Source of the DNA: Duncaniella dubosii
GTDB lineage: Bacteria; Bacteroidota; Bacteroidia; Bacteroidales; Muribaculaceae
Assembly (NCBI RefSeq): GCF_004803915.1
Contig: NZ_CP039396.1
Span: forward strand, 558,001-622,000
Direction of reading: 5' to 3'
Length of the DNA stretch: 64,000 bases
The notes beneath the pieces were generated by a model, which saw nothing but the letters and a program-made list of their open reading frames with translations, made no database searches and was not told where the DNA came from. Both the position numbers and the translations under genes were made by a program. Below, piece after piece: positions 36,798 through 44,494 of this stretch (positions are counted from its first letter, which is position 1; every line of letters begins with the position of its first letter).

Positions 36798-37466
36798 TCA
36801 ACGCAGGTTTATAAAGAATAGATTCAGTTTGTCAGAATAGTTGGTTGTGCTAAGACTTTGTGAATTCAGGTGCTTTTTGATACGCTCAATTATGGCGACT
36901 TTCGCTTGATTGCGGCGTAGCTTATCGTTCATATTATATGATATTGCACCCATGATGAAATCTGTCAATTGCATTAACAGACTCTCATTCGAACAAATAT
37001 TCTGAACATTTCTGAATACTCCATATTTTACGTTTAGTATTTCTTTAAGCCTACGAACCTTAACAGCGCTCAAGCTATCCTTGATGTCAAGATATACATT
37101 GTAATGATCCAGAGTATCGATTTTGTAATTAAGAAGATAGTAATACATCTTATAATAGAAATCATCGTAGGTGGTATTGTCATCTACCCTAATCAGACTT
37201 TTTTTAATTCCAATTGATCTAAATCGTAAGTCAGTATCAAAAAAATAATCTATCAAATCAAGATAAAACCTTATCTTAGACTGTGAAACATTACTCCATT
37301 TTATTTCCGCATAGAAATTATGCGCTTTTTTTAGCTCGTCTATTCGCTTGGTATGTCGACGGATTTGTGGATAGGCACAGCTGACTGAACCAAGAAACAT
37401 GAAGTCCTTGCCGTCATGTTCAATATGACAGCTTTCATCACAGTATATGTTGAATGTCTTGTTCAT
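36798..37466 (-). CDS. DUF3800 family protein
   Basis: The 222-residue protein has the DUF3800 signature: an N-terminal strand with YCDESCHI followed by FMFLGSV, a helix with RIDELKKAHNFYAEIKW, and the C-terminal LLMQLTDFIMGAISY. DUF3800 is predicted to adopt an RNase H-like fold, with the Asp-Glu of the first strand and the Asp near the end as likely metal ligands; no activity has been shown that I know of. It forms a two-gene unit with the nuclease-like gene downstream. A TAATTTTG box on the minus strand at 37472-37479 would give almost no leader, so translation may be leaderless or start from a more distant promoter. Confidence 0.82.
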   Translation of the reverse strand: MNKTFNIYCDESCHIEHDGKDFMFLGSVSCAYPQIRRHTKRIDELKKAHNFYAEIKWSNVSQSKIRFYLDLIDYFFDTDLRFRSIGIKKSLIRVDDNTTYDDFYYKMYYYLLNYKIDTLDHYNVYLDIKDSLSAVKVRRLKEILNVKYGVFRNVQNICSNESLLMQLTDFIMGAISYNMNDKLRRNQAKVAIIERIKKHLNSQSLSTTNYSDKLNLFFINLR

Positions 37467-37471
37467 GTACG

Positions 37472-37479
37472 CAAAATTA
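37472..37479 (-). promoter_or_regulatory. Possible promoter -7 box of the DUF3800 pair
   Basis: Reads TAATTTTG on the minus strand, 6 bases upstream of the DUF3800 start codon. No TTTG -33 box is evident. Confidence 0.4.
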
Positions 37480-37657
37480 CGAAAAAAACTTTGATATTCC
37501 GGGACTTCCCTTCGTTTGTTTTGACGTTGTTTGGGTGCGTGGGCTGCATATTAGAGTATATTGGGCATTTGCGTATTACGGAGAACCTGAAAGAGGTGTA
37601 GAAAGATATCATGTATTTGTGAGTACTGTGAACACTTCTATCTGAAGCGTTGTTTGA

Positions 37658-37701
37658 TATGCCGAGTGCAGCTGTCTCGAAAATTTCAGTAAATCGGCAT
37701 A
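37658..37701. repeat. Operator-like inverted repeat before the unknown gene at 37748
   Basis: TATGCCGA at 37658-37665 and TCGGCATA at 37694-37701 are perfect complements, 47 bases before the start codon. The rest of the 280-base gap between the divergent genes holds no gene that I can support. Confidence 0.5.
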
Positions 37702-37747
37702 GCTATTGGCATTCATATTCATCAACCCGTTAAACACCACCCCGCCA

Positions 37748-38875
37748 ATGCCAAACCATACGACCCTACGCGATGTTGTGCCAATATTGGAAGATTTGAG
37801 GCAGCTTACGAAAGCTCCGCTGGTAGCCAAACAGGATACAATTTTTTACAAGCGAATTGCCGAAGCCACCAGCAAACTATGTTCTATTGACATCGAAAAT
37901 GCTATCATCGAATCTCACGCCTCTGGAGAAATCGGAAAGGTACAAGCAGACCAAACCCGAAATTACTGTGCCGAGATTGCAACAAGGTTAATTACATTCT
38001 GGAATGTATTCTATACTTTGGACCGTGAACGTAAGAATAAATCCAAGGCAGACATGATAGACGGGTACGAAAGCAACCACTTCCTAAAAGACGTGGAGAT
38101 GTTCTATATCTGTGCAGCTCATTATGAGTACGCACTAAAGGCTTGCCACAAAATCCCGGTGCCTGACGACTGGACGATAGATAAATACAAACAGGAAATC
38201 GAGCAATTCCATATGTCCGAAACCCGTGAGGGATGGCTTGAAAAGAAACGGGAGTTCCTTAAGAAATTACAGGAAAGCGTTGAATATGATGAATTTCTGT
38301 TGAAGCCATCATTCGATGTATACCATGAGTTGCGAAGTGTCTGTCGTAGAATTTTCATCACGGTGGAGCGATACTTTCCGCCATGTGAAATTCGGTTACA
38401 TCCGAAATGTAGGGAAACTTTTATCCAAAAGATGCAGGTTCCCAATGGTAGTTATCCGGCACCTGAACAACCTGTAAAACAGAATCAGACAAATACGAAA
38501 TCATGCCGCCAATGGGAAGAAGATCTGTTCCCTATGATACTTGTTTCGGAGTTATACGAAGTTTGTTCTGATGTTTTCGACAGCACCGAGACCCAGTTCC
38601 ATTCATCACTCAATCTCCACGGCAAACATGAACCCATAAAGATACGCCCCAAGCAGAAAATCAAGGCTTGCTATCTCATATCGAAATTATACGAAATAGT
38701 TCCGGCCAAGCATAAAGCGGCGTGGCGTGAGGATATTCTCGCTCATCTTGATATTCAGTGGAGCTACTACGAAAAGAAGTATTGTCATCCACGCGGCGAT
38801 GATGCCAGTGTGTCAAGCAGAGAATATGCTGATGAGATTGACAGAATCCTCAAAAATCACAAAAAACGAGCATGA
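37748..38875 (+). CDS. Unknown protein of the mobilizable element
   Basis: I do not recognise this 375-residue protein. It is predicted to be mostly helical and soluble, with charged segments such as NVFYTLDRERKNKSKADM and REGWLEKKREFLKKLQESVEY. It has no signal peptide, no membrane segment and no clear catalytic motif. I prefer the ATG at 37748 (MPNHTTLRDV) to an upstream ATG at 37706, because the earlier one falls close to the inverted repeat and adds a hydrophobic stub. The gene sits between the DUF3800 pair and the replication block and is followed by its own hairpin, so it is a separate unit. A regulatory or accessory role is possible but not shown. Confidence 0.65.
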   Translation: MPNHTTLRDVVPILEDLRQLTKAPLVAKQDTIFYKRIAEATSKLCSIDIENAIIESHASGEIGKVQADQTRNYCAEIATRLITFWNVFYTLDRERKNKSKADMIDGYESNHFLKDVEMFYICAAHYEYALKACHKIPVPDDWTIDKYKQEIEQFHMSETREGWLEKKREFLKKLQESVEYDEFLLKPSFDVYHELRSVCRRIFITVERYFPPCEIRLHPKCRETFIQKMQVPNGSYPAPEQPVKQNQTNTKSCRQWEEDLFPMILVSELYEVCSDVFDSTETQFHSSLNLHGKHEPIKIRPKQKIKACYLISKLYEIVPAKHKAAWREDILAHLDIQWSYYEKKYCHPRGDDASVSSREYADEIDRILKNHKKRA

Positions 38876-38951
38876 GAGTCCGTGCAACTTAATGATACCA
38901 CCCGCGCACCACTTTCACCACTTGAAATTCCACTTTTGAGACCTTATGATG

Positions 38952-38990
38952 CTACCCGTTAGAGCTTGATACTCTGACGGGTAGTCTTGT
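38952..38990 (+). terminator. Terminator after the unknown gene
   Basis: CTACCCGTTAGAG pairs with CTCTGACGGGTAG (one G-U pair), followed by TCTTGTT. It lies about 75 bases after the stop. Confidence 0.7.
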
Positions 38991-39036
38991 TATATCCATA
39001 GTCATACACCACATACACACCACTCATGACCGACAG

Positions 39037-39044
39037 TAATTTTG
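39037..39044 (+). promoter_or_regulatory. Promoter -7 box of the replication/mobilization block
   Basis: TAATTTTG lies 70 bases before the DUF3853 start, in front of a run of closely spaced genes on the plus strand. Confidence 0.45.
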
Positions 39045-39113
39045 CAGTGTCCGGGAGTTACTCGGATGCGCTCTACAAGAGGGCGGTAAGTACAACTCTA
39101 AACAACACTGCGT

Positions 39114-39443
39114 ATGACAAAAGACCAGTTACTCAAACTCCCTCTCTGGCAGTACACCGGAGAACAATTTTTAGAATTACTTGACTCTCATTTTGTCAAG
39201 ACCACGACCGCAACCGAAAACGTGACCTCTGACGAAAATGTTGCCACCACTGCAAAGCGTTGGCTCGTTTATGGAATCAACGGACTCTGCGAACTTCTCC
39301 AGTGCAGTAAGGCTACCGCACACCGCATCAAGAATAGTGGTGTAATCAAAGATGCCATTACACAATCAGGCAGAAAAATCGTCATAGACGCCCAGAAAGC
39401 ACTCGACCTTATGCAGGCTTATAAGGAAGGAGGTGAAAAGTGA
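39114..39443 (+). CDS. DUF3853 family helix-turn-helix protein
   Basis: The 109-residue protein matches DUF3853 of Bacteroidales mobile elements: KLPLWQYTGEQFLELLDSH at the N-terminus and a helix-turn-helix in GLCELLQCSKATAHRIKNSG, followed by AITQSGRKIVIDAQKALDLM. The fold is that of MerR/excisionase-like DNA-binding proteins. It may act as excisionase or as regulator of the replication genes. Its stop overlaps the GTG start of the ATPase gene, and AAGGAGG just upstream serves as the ribosome site for that start. Confidence 0.85.
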   Translation: MTKDQLLKLPLWQYTGEQFLELLDSHFVKTTTATENVTSDENVATTAKRWLVYGINGLCELLQCSKATAHRIKNSGVIKDAITQSGRKIVIDAQKALDLMQAYKEGGEK

Positions 39444-40483
39444 GCGAAGTAAAGCAAGACATCCTCAGACTTTGGGAGGAGAAGCAGTTGCGAATCACTG
39501 ATGAGATTCAGACTGCGCCGGAGGTGCTGTATGCCAACGGCAGCGTTATCGGTACGCTCGGCAACTTCTCGGCATCAACCGGAAAGGCAAAGAGCAAAAA
39601 GACTTTCAATGTTGCCGCCATCGTCGGAGCTTCGCTCGTCAACGGCAAGGTGCTGGGCTACACAGCCGAGTTTCCAGATGACAAGCGCACAATCCTCTAC
39701 TTCGACACAGAGCAGAGTCCTTATCATTGTCAAAAGGTCATGGAGCGCGCCCTGCGACTTGCGAAACTACCGACCGATACACATCCGGAGCACTTGAAGT
39801 TTGCCGCTCTGCGCCAGCTTACACCCTCGTTGCGCCTTGAAGTCATAGAACAGGCAATAATCAACACTCCGGGCGTCGGGCTGGTAATCATCGATGGTGT
39901 GCGCGACCTGATGTATGACATCAACTGCGCCAAGGAGTCCACCGACCTTATCGGCAAGCTGATGGAATGGACTGACAAATTCCAGATACATATCCACACG
40001 GTTCTGCATCTCAACAAGAGCGATGACAACGCCCGTGGTCATGTAGGCACAGAACTCAACAACAAGGCTGAGACAGTCCTTCAGGTGAGCCGAAGCAAAA
40101 CAGATGATACCGTATCGGAGGTATGCGCCGCTATGATTCGCGCCGCCGAGTTTGACCCATTTGCATTCCGGGTGAATGACTATGGATTACCAGAGATAGC
40201 CAGCGGATATGTATTTACCGAACCGGGCAAGAAAGCATCTTCGCCGTTCCCTTACAAGGAGTTGACCGAGGAACAGCACCGTGAGGCATTGGGTGTAGTT
40301 TTCGCCAATGGCCCGATAAAAGGTTGCCGTAACTTCGAGGCGGCATTGAAAGCCGGATATGCCGCCTGTGGACACTCGTATTCCAACAACAAGGTCAAGG
40401 GGTTGAAGACCTTTCTTGACAACAAAGGCATGATTCGCTACGAGAACCGCGAATATATCTACAATCCGGATTTCTACTATTGA
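39440..40483 (+). CDS. RepA-like AAA ATPase
   Basis: The 347-residue protein begins with GTG at 39440, overlapping DUF3853 by four bases and preceded by AAGGAGGTG. It has a RecA/RepA-like ATPase core (AAA_25 type): Walker A region STGKAKSKKTF, an acidic FDTEQSPYHC, Walker B GLVIIDGVRDL, and VLHLNKSDDNARGHVGTEL. A C-terminal winged-helix-like part follows (AALKAGYAACGHSYSNNKV). Such proteins are hexameric replication helicases of Bacteroidales mobilizable elements and work with the primase encoded next. Walker A has extra basic residues compared with the classical GxxxxGKT. Confidence 0.82.
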   Translation: MSEVKQDILRLWEEKQLRITDEIQTAPEVLYANGSVIGTLGNFSASTGKAKSKKTFNVAAIVGASLVNGKVLGYTAEFPDDKRTILYFDTEQSPYHCQKVMERALRLAKLPTDTHPEHLKFAALRQLTPSLRLEVIEQAIINTPGVGLVIIDGVRDLMYDINCAKESTDLIGKLMEWTDKFQIHIHTVLHLNKSDDNARGHVGTELNNKAETVLQVSRSKTDDTVSEVCAAMIRAAEFDPFAFRVNDYGLPEIASGYVFTEPGKKASSPFPYKELTEEQHREALGVVFANGPIKGCRNFEAALKAGYAACGHSYSNNKVKGLKTFLDNKGMIRYENREYIYNPDFYY

Positions 40484-40569
40484 AAACCACAATTTTGGTT
40501 TGGTTTAGCAAAGGGCATATATAATAGAACCTGAACCACGAACCAGCTCACCCAAACATTTTAGAACTC

Positions 40570-41456
40570 ATGATAAAAGAGATTAAATCAATCCCTTTAG
40601 CCACCTTCTTGTCTCAACTCGGACATGAACCGACGGCGAGAAAAGGAACAAGGCTATGGTATAAATCACCGTTGCGACAGGAACATACGCCGTCGTTTAA
40701 GGTGGAAACCACGCTTAACTGCTGGTATGACTTCGGGCTTGGCAGAGGTGGAAACATCATCGACCTTGCAGCCGAGATGTATCAGTCAACCGACCTCCGC
40801 TATCTCATGCGTTGCATCGCTGACAGTTGTCCGGTGCTACCGGTGCAGACAGTCGCTTCCTCTTATCCCCAGCGACACTCCGCGCCGAGCATGGAGCGAT
40901 TTGAGATCGTGCCACTGGAACACCGCGCACTTGTCGCATACCTCCAAGAGCGTGGCATTCCGGCACACATCGCCAGGGCGAAATGCAAAGAGGCGCATTA
41001 CAGCGTCAACGGCAGATTTTATTTTGCCGTGGCATTCGAGAATATCAGTGGCGGCCGGAACTGCGCAACCGCTATTTCAAAGGTTGCCGGGGACGTAAGG
41101 ACATCTCATATCTTCCGTGGGCGAGAGATGGCCCGTCAACAGAGTGTGTCGTGTTCGAGGGATTCATTGATTATCTCTCTGCGCTCACGCTCGGCATAAT
41201 CAGCGGAGTCGATGCAATCATACTCAACTCGGTTGTCAATGTCTACAAGGTTATGCCTTATCTCAAAGATTACATAACAATCAACTGCTATCTTGACAAC
41301 GACACTGCCGGACGAACAGCACTCACCGAGTTGACAGCCATATATGGTTCAACCGTAATTGACCGCTCCATACTATACTCCGAGTTCAACGACTTGAATG
41401 AGTATCTCACAAATCAAAGTTTCACCAAAAACACACTTTCCAATGAAAACAAATAA
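40570..41456 (+). CDS. Toprim-type DNA primase, frameshifted
   Basis: The corrected 295-residue protein is a DnaG-like primase of mobile elements. The N-terminal part (LWYKSPLRQEHTPSFKVE, then NCWYDFGLGRGGNIIDLA) corresponds to the CHC2 domain but lacks most of the zinc-binding Cys and His. The C-terminal part is a Toprim domain with the glutamate in VVFEGFIDYLSAL and the DxD in CYLDNDTAGRTAL. One base is missing near 41052-41057; the corrected frame reads SGG, one codon, ELRNRYFKGCRGRKD. It would prime replication of the excised or transferred element together with the RepA-like ATPase. Confidence 0.87.
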
Positions 41457-41940
41457 ATCCACGGCATCCAAGTCAACCGAGTTGACCGATGCACCCAAAT
41501 CCATAGTATCAACCATCAAACCACAAATTATTATGCAACCGGATAATTCAATCAACTCAACTCCCACTATCAATGCTGTAAACAGTGACAACGCTGTCAA
41601 CAGCACTTCTCCTGCTAACACAGACAATCTGTTTGGCAACGAACAGACGGCAACGGAGGCAACAGCCGTAACCGACACTACCGAGCCACCGAAGCAACAG
41701 CGCGTGGGCAAGCAACAGCGCAAATCGGATTACGCCGATTTCAAGGCTACCTATCTCACTCCGGCAAAGCTTGTGAAGCGTCACCCTGTCAACATTGAGG
41801 ACAGCGTGTGGGAGAAGTTCGAACGCATCGCCCGTATCCTCGGCGACCGTGACACCACCGTCGGCAGCTACATCAACGCCGTCCTCTTGGAGCATCTCAA
41901 TCTCTATGCCAACGACATCGAAATATGGCGTAAACTCTGA
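41443..41940 (+). CDS. DUF3408 family protein
   Basis: The 165-residue protein has a long low-complexity N-terminus rich in Ser, Thr, Asn and Ala, then a conserved C-terminal domain of about 60 residues (YLTPAKLVKRHPVNIED, FERIARILGDRDTTVGSYI). This is DUF3408, a ribbon-helix-helix-like domain found beside mobilization genes in Bacteroidales. I start it at 41443, which overlaps the primase end by 14 bases; the earlier in-frame ATG lies inside the primase gene. It probably binds DNA near the transfer origin. Confidence 0.83.
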   Translation: MKTNKSTASKSTELTDAPKSIVSTIKPQIIMQPDNSINSTPTINAVNSDNAVNSTSPANTDNLFGNEQTATEATAVTDTTEPPKQQRVGKQQRKSDYADFKATYLTPAKLVKRHPVNIEDSVWEKFERIARILGDRDTTVGSYINAVLLEHLNLYANDIEIWRKL

Positions 41941-42116
41941 GATGATAATGTCGGGATACCACTGCACCCGGTACACCGTGGGGCAGCTTCCCGATGAACG
42001 TAGTGAATTGGGAAGGCAAGGATATGTTTCGGGATTTCTTTTTCTCCGAAAACGACTCCCCAAAACTGCGCAGCATAAGCCGCTCTTTGCCTCCCCGATT
42101 CACATAAACCACAACA
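41941..42116. other. Candidate transfer origin (oriT) region
   Basis: This 176-base gap just upstream of mobC has no gene. It contains CTTCCC (41987-41992) and GGGAAG (42010-42015) as an inverted repeat, preceded by a GC-rich CCCGGTACACC stretch. Position beside mobC and the relaxase gene is where NBU-type elements carry their nick site. The nick position is not identified. Confidence 0.4.
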
Positions 42117-42512
42117 ATGTCTACTATGAGTAAACCTACTGTCAGGAAGGGCGGTCGTCCCTCTAAACCGACCGATGAGAAGCGCACCCATGTGGTGACA
42201 ATCAAACTGAACGATGCCGAATACTCCGACCTTCTGGAGCGGTCAAAAGCCGCCGGAGTAAAGATGGCGGAGTATGTCAGGCATGGCGCGTTCCGTCTCA
42301 CTATCGTCAGTCGCCTGAGCGAGATTGAACAGGAGATCGCCAAAGGAATACTAAATCTCAGTTCCGATTTCAATCAGGCAATGACCTGTTTTCATCAGCT
42401 CAAACTTCGCAGCGCGGCCAATAAATTAGCCGCCGTTGTCGATAAGATGTTTGACATTCTCAAAAAATTGAGACCCAATAAAGATACCGATTATGTTTGC
42501 AAGAATACTTAA
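42117..42512 (+). CDS. mobC: Mobilization protein MobC (relaxosome accessory)
   Basis: The 131-residue protein has a basic N-terminus (RKGGRPSKPTDEKRTH), then a ribbon-helix-helix strand and helix (VVTIKLNDAEYSDLLERSKAAG) and AEYVRHGAFR, the pattern of MobC-type relaxosome proteins in Bacteroidales. A helical tail follows. It binds near the transfer origin and helps the relaxase open the DNA. It overlaps the relaxase gene by 20 bases, which implies coupled translation. Confidence 0.87.
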   Translation: MSTMSKPTVRKGGRPSKPTDEKRTHVVTIKLNDAEYSDLLERSKAAGVKMAEYVRHGAFRLTIVSRLSEIEQEIAKGILNLSSDFNQAMTCFHQLKLRSAANKLAAVVDKMFDILKKLRPNKDTDYVCKNT

Positions 42513-43449
42513 AAGCGGCACGTTTCACGATGTCGTGGGGTATGTGACGCGCCAGTTCCACGACCCCGAAGAATATACGCCGGACACATGGCGCATCATC
42601 GGAAGCGAAAATATTTTCACTACCGACTATGCGAAAATGGTGCAGTCGTTTGAAGCGATACATGGATTTATGCCCGGCAAGGAGAATCCGGCAGGACATA
42701 TTTCCATCAGTTTTGACAACGCTGACGCGCCTCGTATGACCGATGAATTCATGGCTCAGCTTGCCAAAGAGCATATGGAAGGTATGGGAATCAAGAACAC
42801 CCAGTTTCTTGTCGTGCGCCATCTGGAAACCGGACATCCGCATTTCCACATCGTCTATAATCGTGTGAATATGTCAGGCAAGGCAGTCGACGAGCGCAAT
42901 AATTTCAGGCGTAGCGACCGTGTTGTAAAGGCCATCAAGGACAAATACGGACTCACATACTCGCCGCTGAAACAGAAATACGAGGACAGAATTCCGGTAT
43001 TCAAGGAGCGGATCAGTCAGGCGATTTATGGCTGTAAGTCGTGGGATGAGTTCTCGCGCCGCCTCGCCTGTGCAGGAATTGAGGTAAAATTTCATGACGA
43101 CCACAACACAGGCAAACACATAGGGGTGAAATTTACAGACGGCGATATAACGGTCAACGGGTCTAAAATCGACCGTGCTTTCACATATCGCCGCTTGAAC
43201 AACCTCTTTGATTTCAATCGCAGACATGGGCAACAACAGTCTGATTACACTACGACGCGCCCCAAAGTAACAGTCGAATATACACCGACGCAGAAGTCCT
43301 CACTTGTGGAAGATGTGATTGAAGCCACCGTCGGAGCAATCGGAAATCTGTTCACTCTCGGCCCCGGCTTCGACCCGGAGGAACAGGCGTTTCAAAACGC
43401 CATCAAGAAAGAAGAAGCCAAACGTAAACGCAAATCAAGAAAAATCTGA
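42493..43449 (+). CDS. Relaxase / mobilization nuclease (MOBP-like)
   Basis: The 318-residue relaxase nicks the transfer origin and leads the strand into the recipient. The metal-binding histidine motif is HLETGHPHFHIVYNRVN, and the N-terminus FARILKSGTFHDVVGYVTRQ contains the candidate nicking tyrosine (VGYV). GHISISFDNADAPRMTDEF is also typical of the family. The C-terminal 60 residues end in a basic tail (EEAKRKRKSRKI) likely to bind DNA or a coupling protein. It follows mobC and precedes the membrane protein gene by 2 bases. Confidence 0.9.
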   Translation: MFARILKSGTFHDVVGYVTRQFHDPEEYTPDTWRIIGSENIFTTDYAKMVQSFEAIHGFMPGKENPAGHISISFDNADAPRMTDEFMAQLAKEHMEGMGIKNTQFLVVRHLETGHPHFHIVYNRVNMSGKAVDERNNFRRSDRVVKAIKDKYGLTYSPLKQKYEDRIPVFKERISQAIYGCKSWDEFSRRLACAGIEVKFHDDHNTGKHIGVKFTDGDITVNGSKIDRAFTYRRLNNLFDFNRRHGQQQSDYTTTRPKVTVEYTPTQKSSLVEDVIEATVGAIGNLFTLGPGFDPEEQAFQNAIKKEEAKRKRKSRKI

Positions 43450-43451
43450 AT

Positions 43452-44195
43452 ATGTCGAAACTCTATGATGACGTCAAAAAACAAGGTGAGCAGATTGACG
43501 ACCTGCAAAAGACAGTAACCAACCACACAACTCGCATCGAGACCCTCGAAACCAATGCGAAGGCAACGCCACCGCCACAAGCAGTCAATCAAGGGCCGAT
43601 AACGGTGAAATTGCCCGACAACATAGCGACCAATGAAAGCGTCGGCAAACTGCTTGATGAAAAGCTGCCGGAAACCTCGACCGACGACACTCTCAAAAAA
43701 GTCATGGAGCAACTTCCGAGCAGCCTGTCGAAAGGCGTTGCGGATCTGCTGTCGGACAATCTCGGGATCAAGGTCAAGGACGCTCTTCATGAGGGTTGCC
43801 GCAGGGAGTTTGCCGATGAGCGTGAAAAGCTCTATAACGTGGTGAACGACCTCCGCTACAAGGCCCAGTCCATAATATGGGGACAATGGTGGCGCGCAAC
43901 CCCGCATTGGGTCTATGCCATCTTCGCAGTCCTTCTTCTCGCCGCCGGAGGCTTCGGCTACGCTTTCTTCTATCAGTTCAACGAAAACTCAAAGCTAAAA
44001 GATGTGGAATGGCTCTACCGATACGAAAGGCTCTGGTGGGAAGACAAGCAGCAGGAAGATTTACTGCAACGAGAAAAAATCTTTGCTGTCGGCACACAAC
44101 ATGAGCAGGATTCAATTAAGAACCGTACCCGCCAGCTCGAAAAATCCCGACACATAGAAGAAACCTTTCTATATTTCAATCCGACGGAGAAATAG
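43452..44195 (+). CDS. Single-pass membrane protein of the mobilization operon
   Basis: The 247-residue protein starts with a coiled coil (residues 1-40, QGEQIDDLQKTVTNHTTRIE), a Pro-rich linker, a helical region and one membrane segment at about residues 152-175 (WVYAIFAVLLLAAGGFGYAFF). A charged helical tail follows. Proteins of this layout often follow the relaxase in Bacteroidales mobilizable elements; a link between relaxosome and helper coupling protein is a guess. It is the last gene of the plus-strand mobilization run. Confidence 0.7.
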   Translation: MSKLYDDVKKQGEQIDDLQKTVTNHTTRIETLETNAKATPPPQAVNQGPITVKLPDNIATNESVGKLLDEKLPETSTDDTLKKVMEQLPSSLSKGVADLLSDNLGIKVKDALHEGCRREFADEREKLYNVVNDLRYKAQSIIWGQWWRATPHWVYAIFAVLLLAAGGFGYAFFYQFNENSKLKDVEWLYRYERLWWEDKQQEDLLQREKIFAVGTQHEQDSIKNRTRQLEKSRHIEETFLYFNPTEK

Positions 44196-44288
44196 CATTA
44201 CTCTAATCGTAAGGCAGGCAACCCCAACATCTCTGCCGAGGTTGCCTGTCTTTGTCTATTGTATGATTAAGCTTATATTGAAGAGATA

Positions 44289-44477
44289 TTATTTGAACTT
44301 GTATTGAAATAGCGTATCCGCACACGCAGCATCTGATCGTTGCAGCCCTTTAATTTGGGCATCAGACATTCCTGTTTGACGATATGGTTCATATCCTCGT
44401 GTTGTAACAATAACTTTTTTCTCTAAGCTACAAGAGCAAAAAGCCATCAATGTTATTAGTAGTAATAAAATTCGCAT
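44289..44477 (-). CDS. Small lipoprotein
   Basis: The 62-residue product has a lipoprotein signal (LITLMAFCSCSLEKK, lipid-anchored at one of the Cys near residue 14-16) and a short polar domain with TTRGYEPYRQTG. It lies 17 bases after the outer-membrane barrel gene on the same strand, so the two are likely co-transcribed. I do not recognise the family. The short length means it could be partial, but start, lipobox and stop are all in place. Confidence 0.65.
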   Translation of the reverse strand: MRILLLLITLMAFCSCSLEKKVIVTTRGYEPYRQTGMSDAQIKGLQRSDAACADTLFQYKFK

Positions 44478-44494
44478 AAATCATTAGTTTAACG

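Noticed and set aside
41557..42063. A 168-codon minus-strand frame over the DUF3408 gene end and the oriT candidate
   Set aside because: It is antisense to a recognised domain and has no ribosome site or motif.
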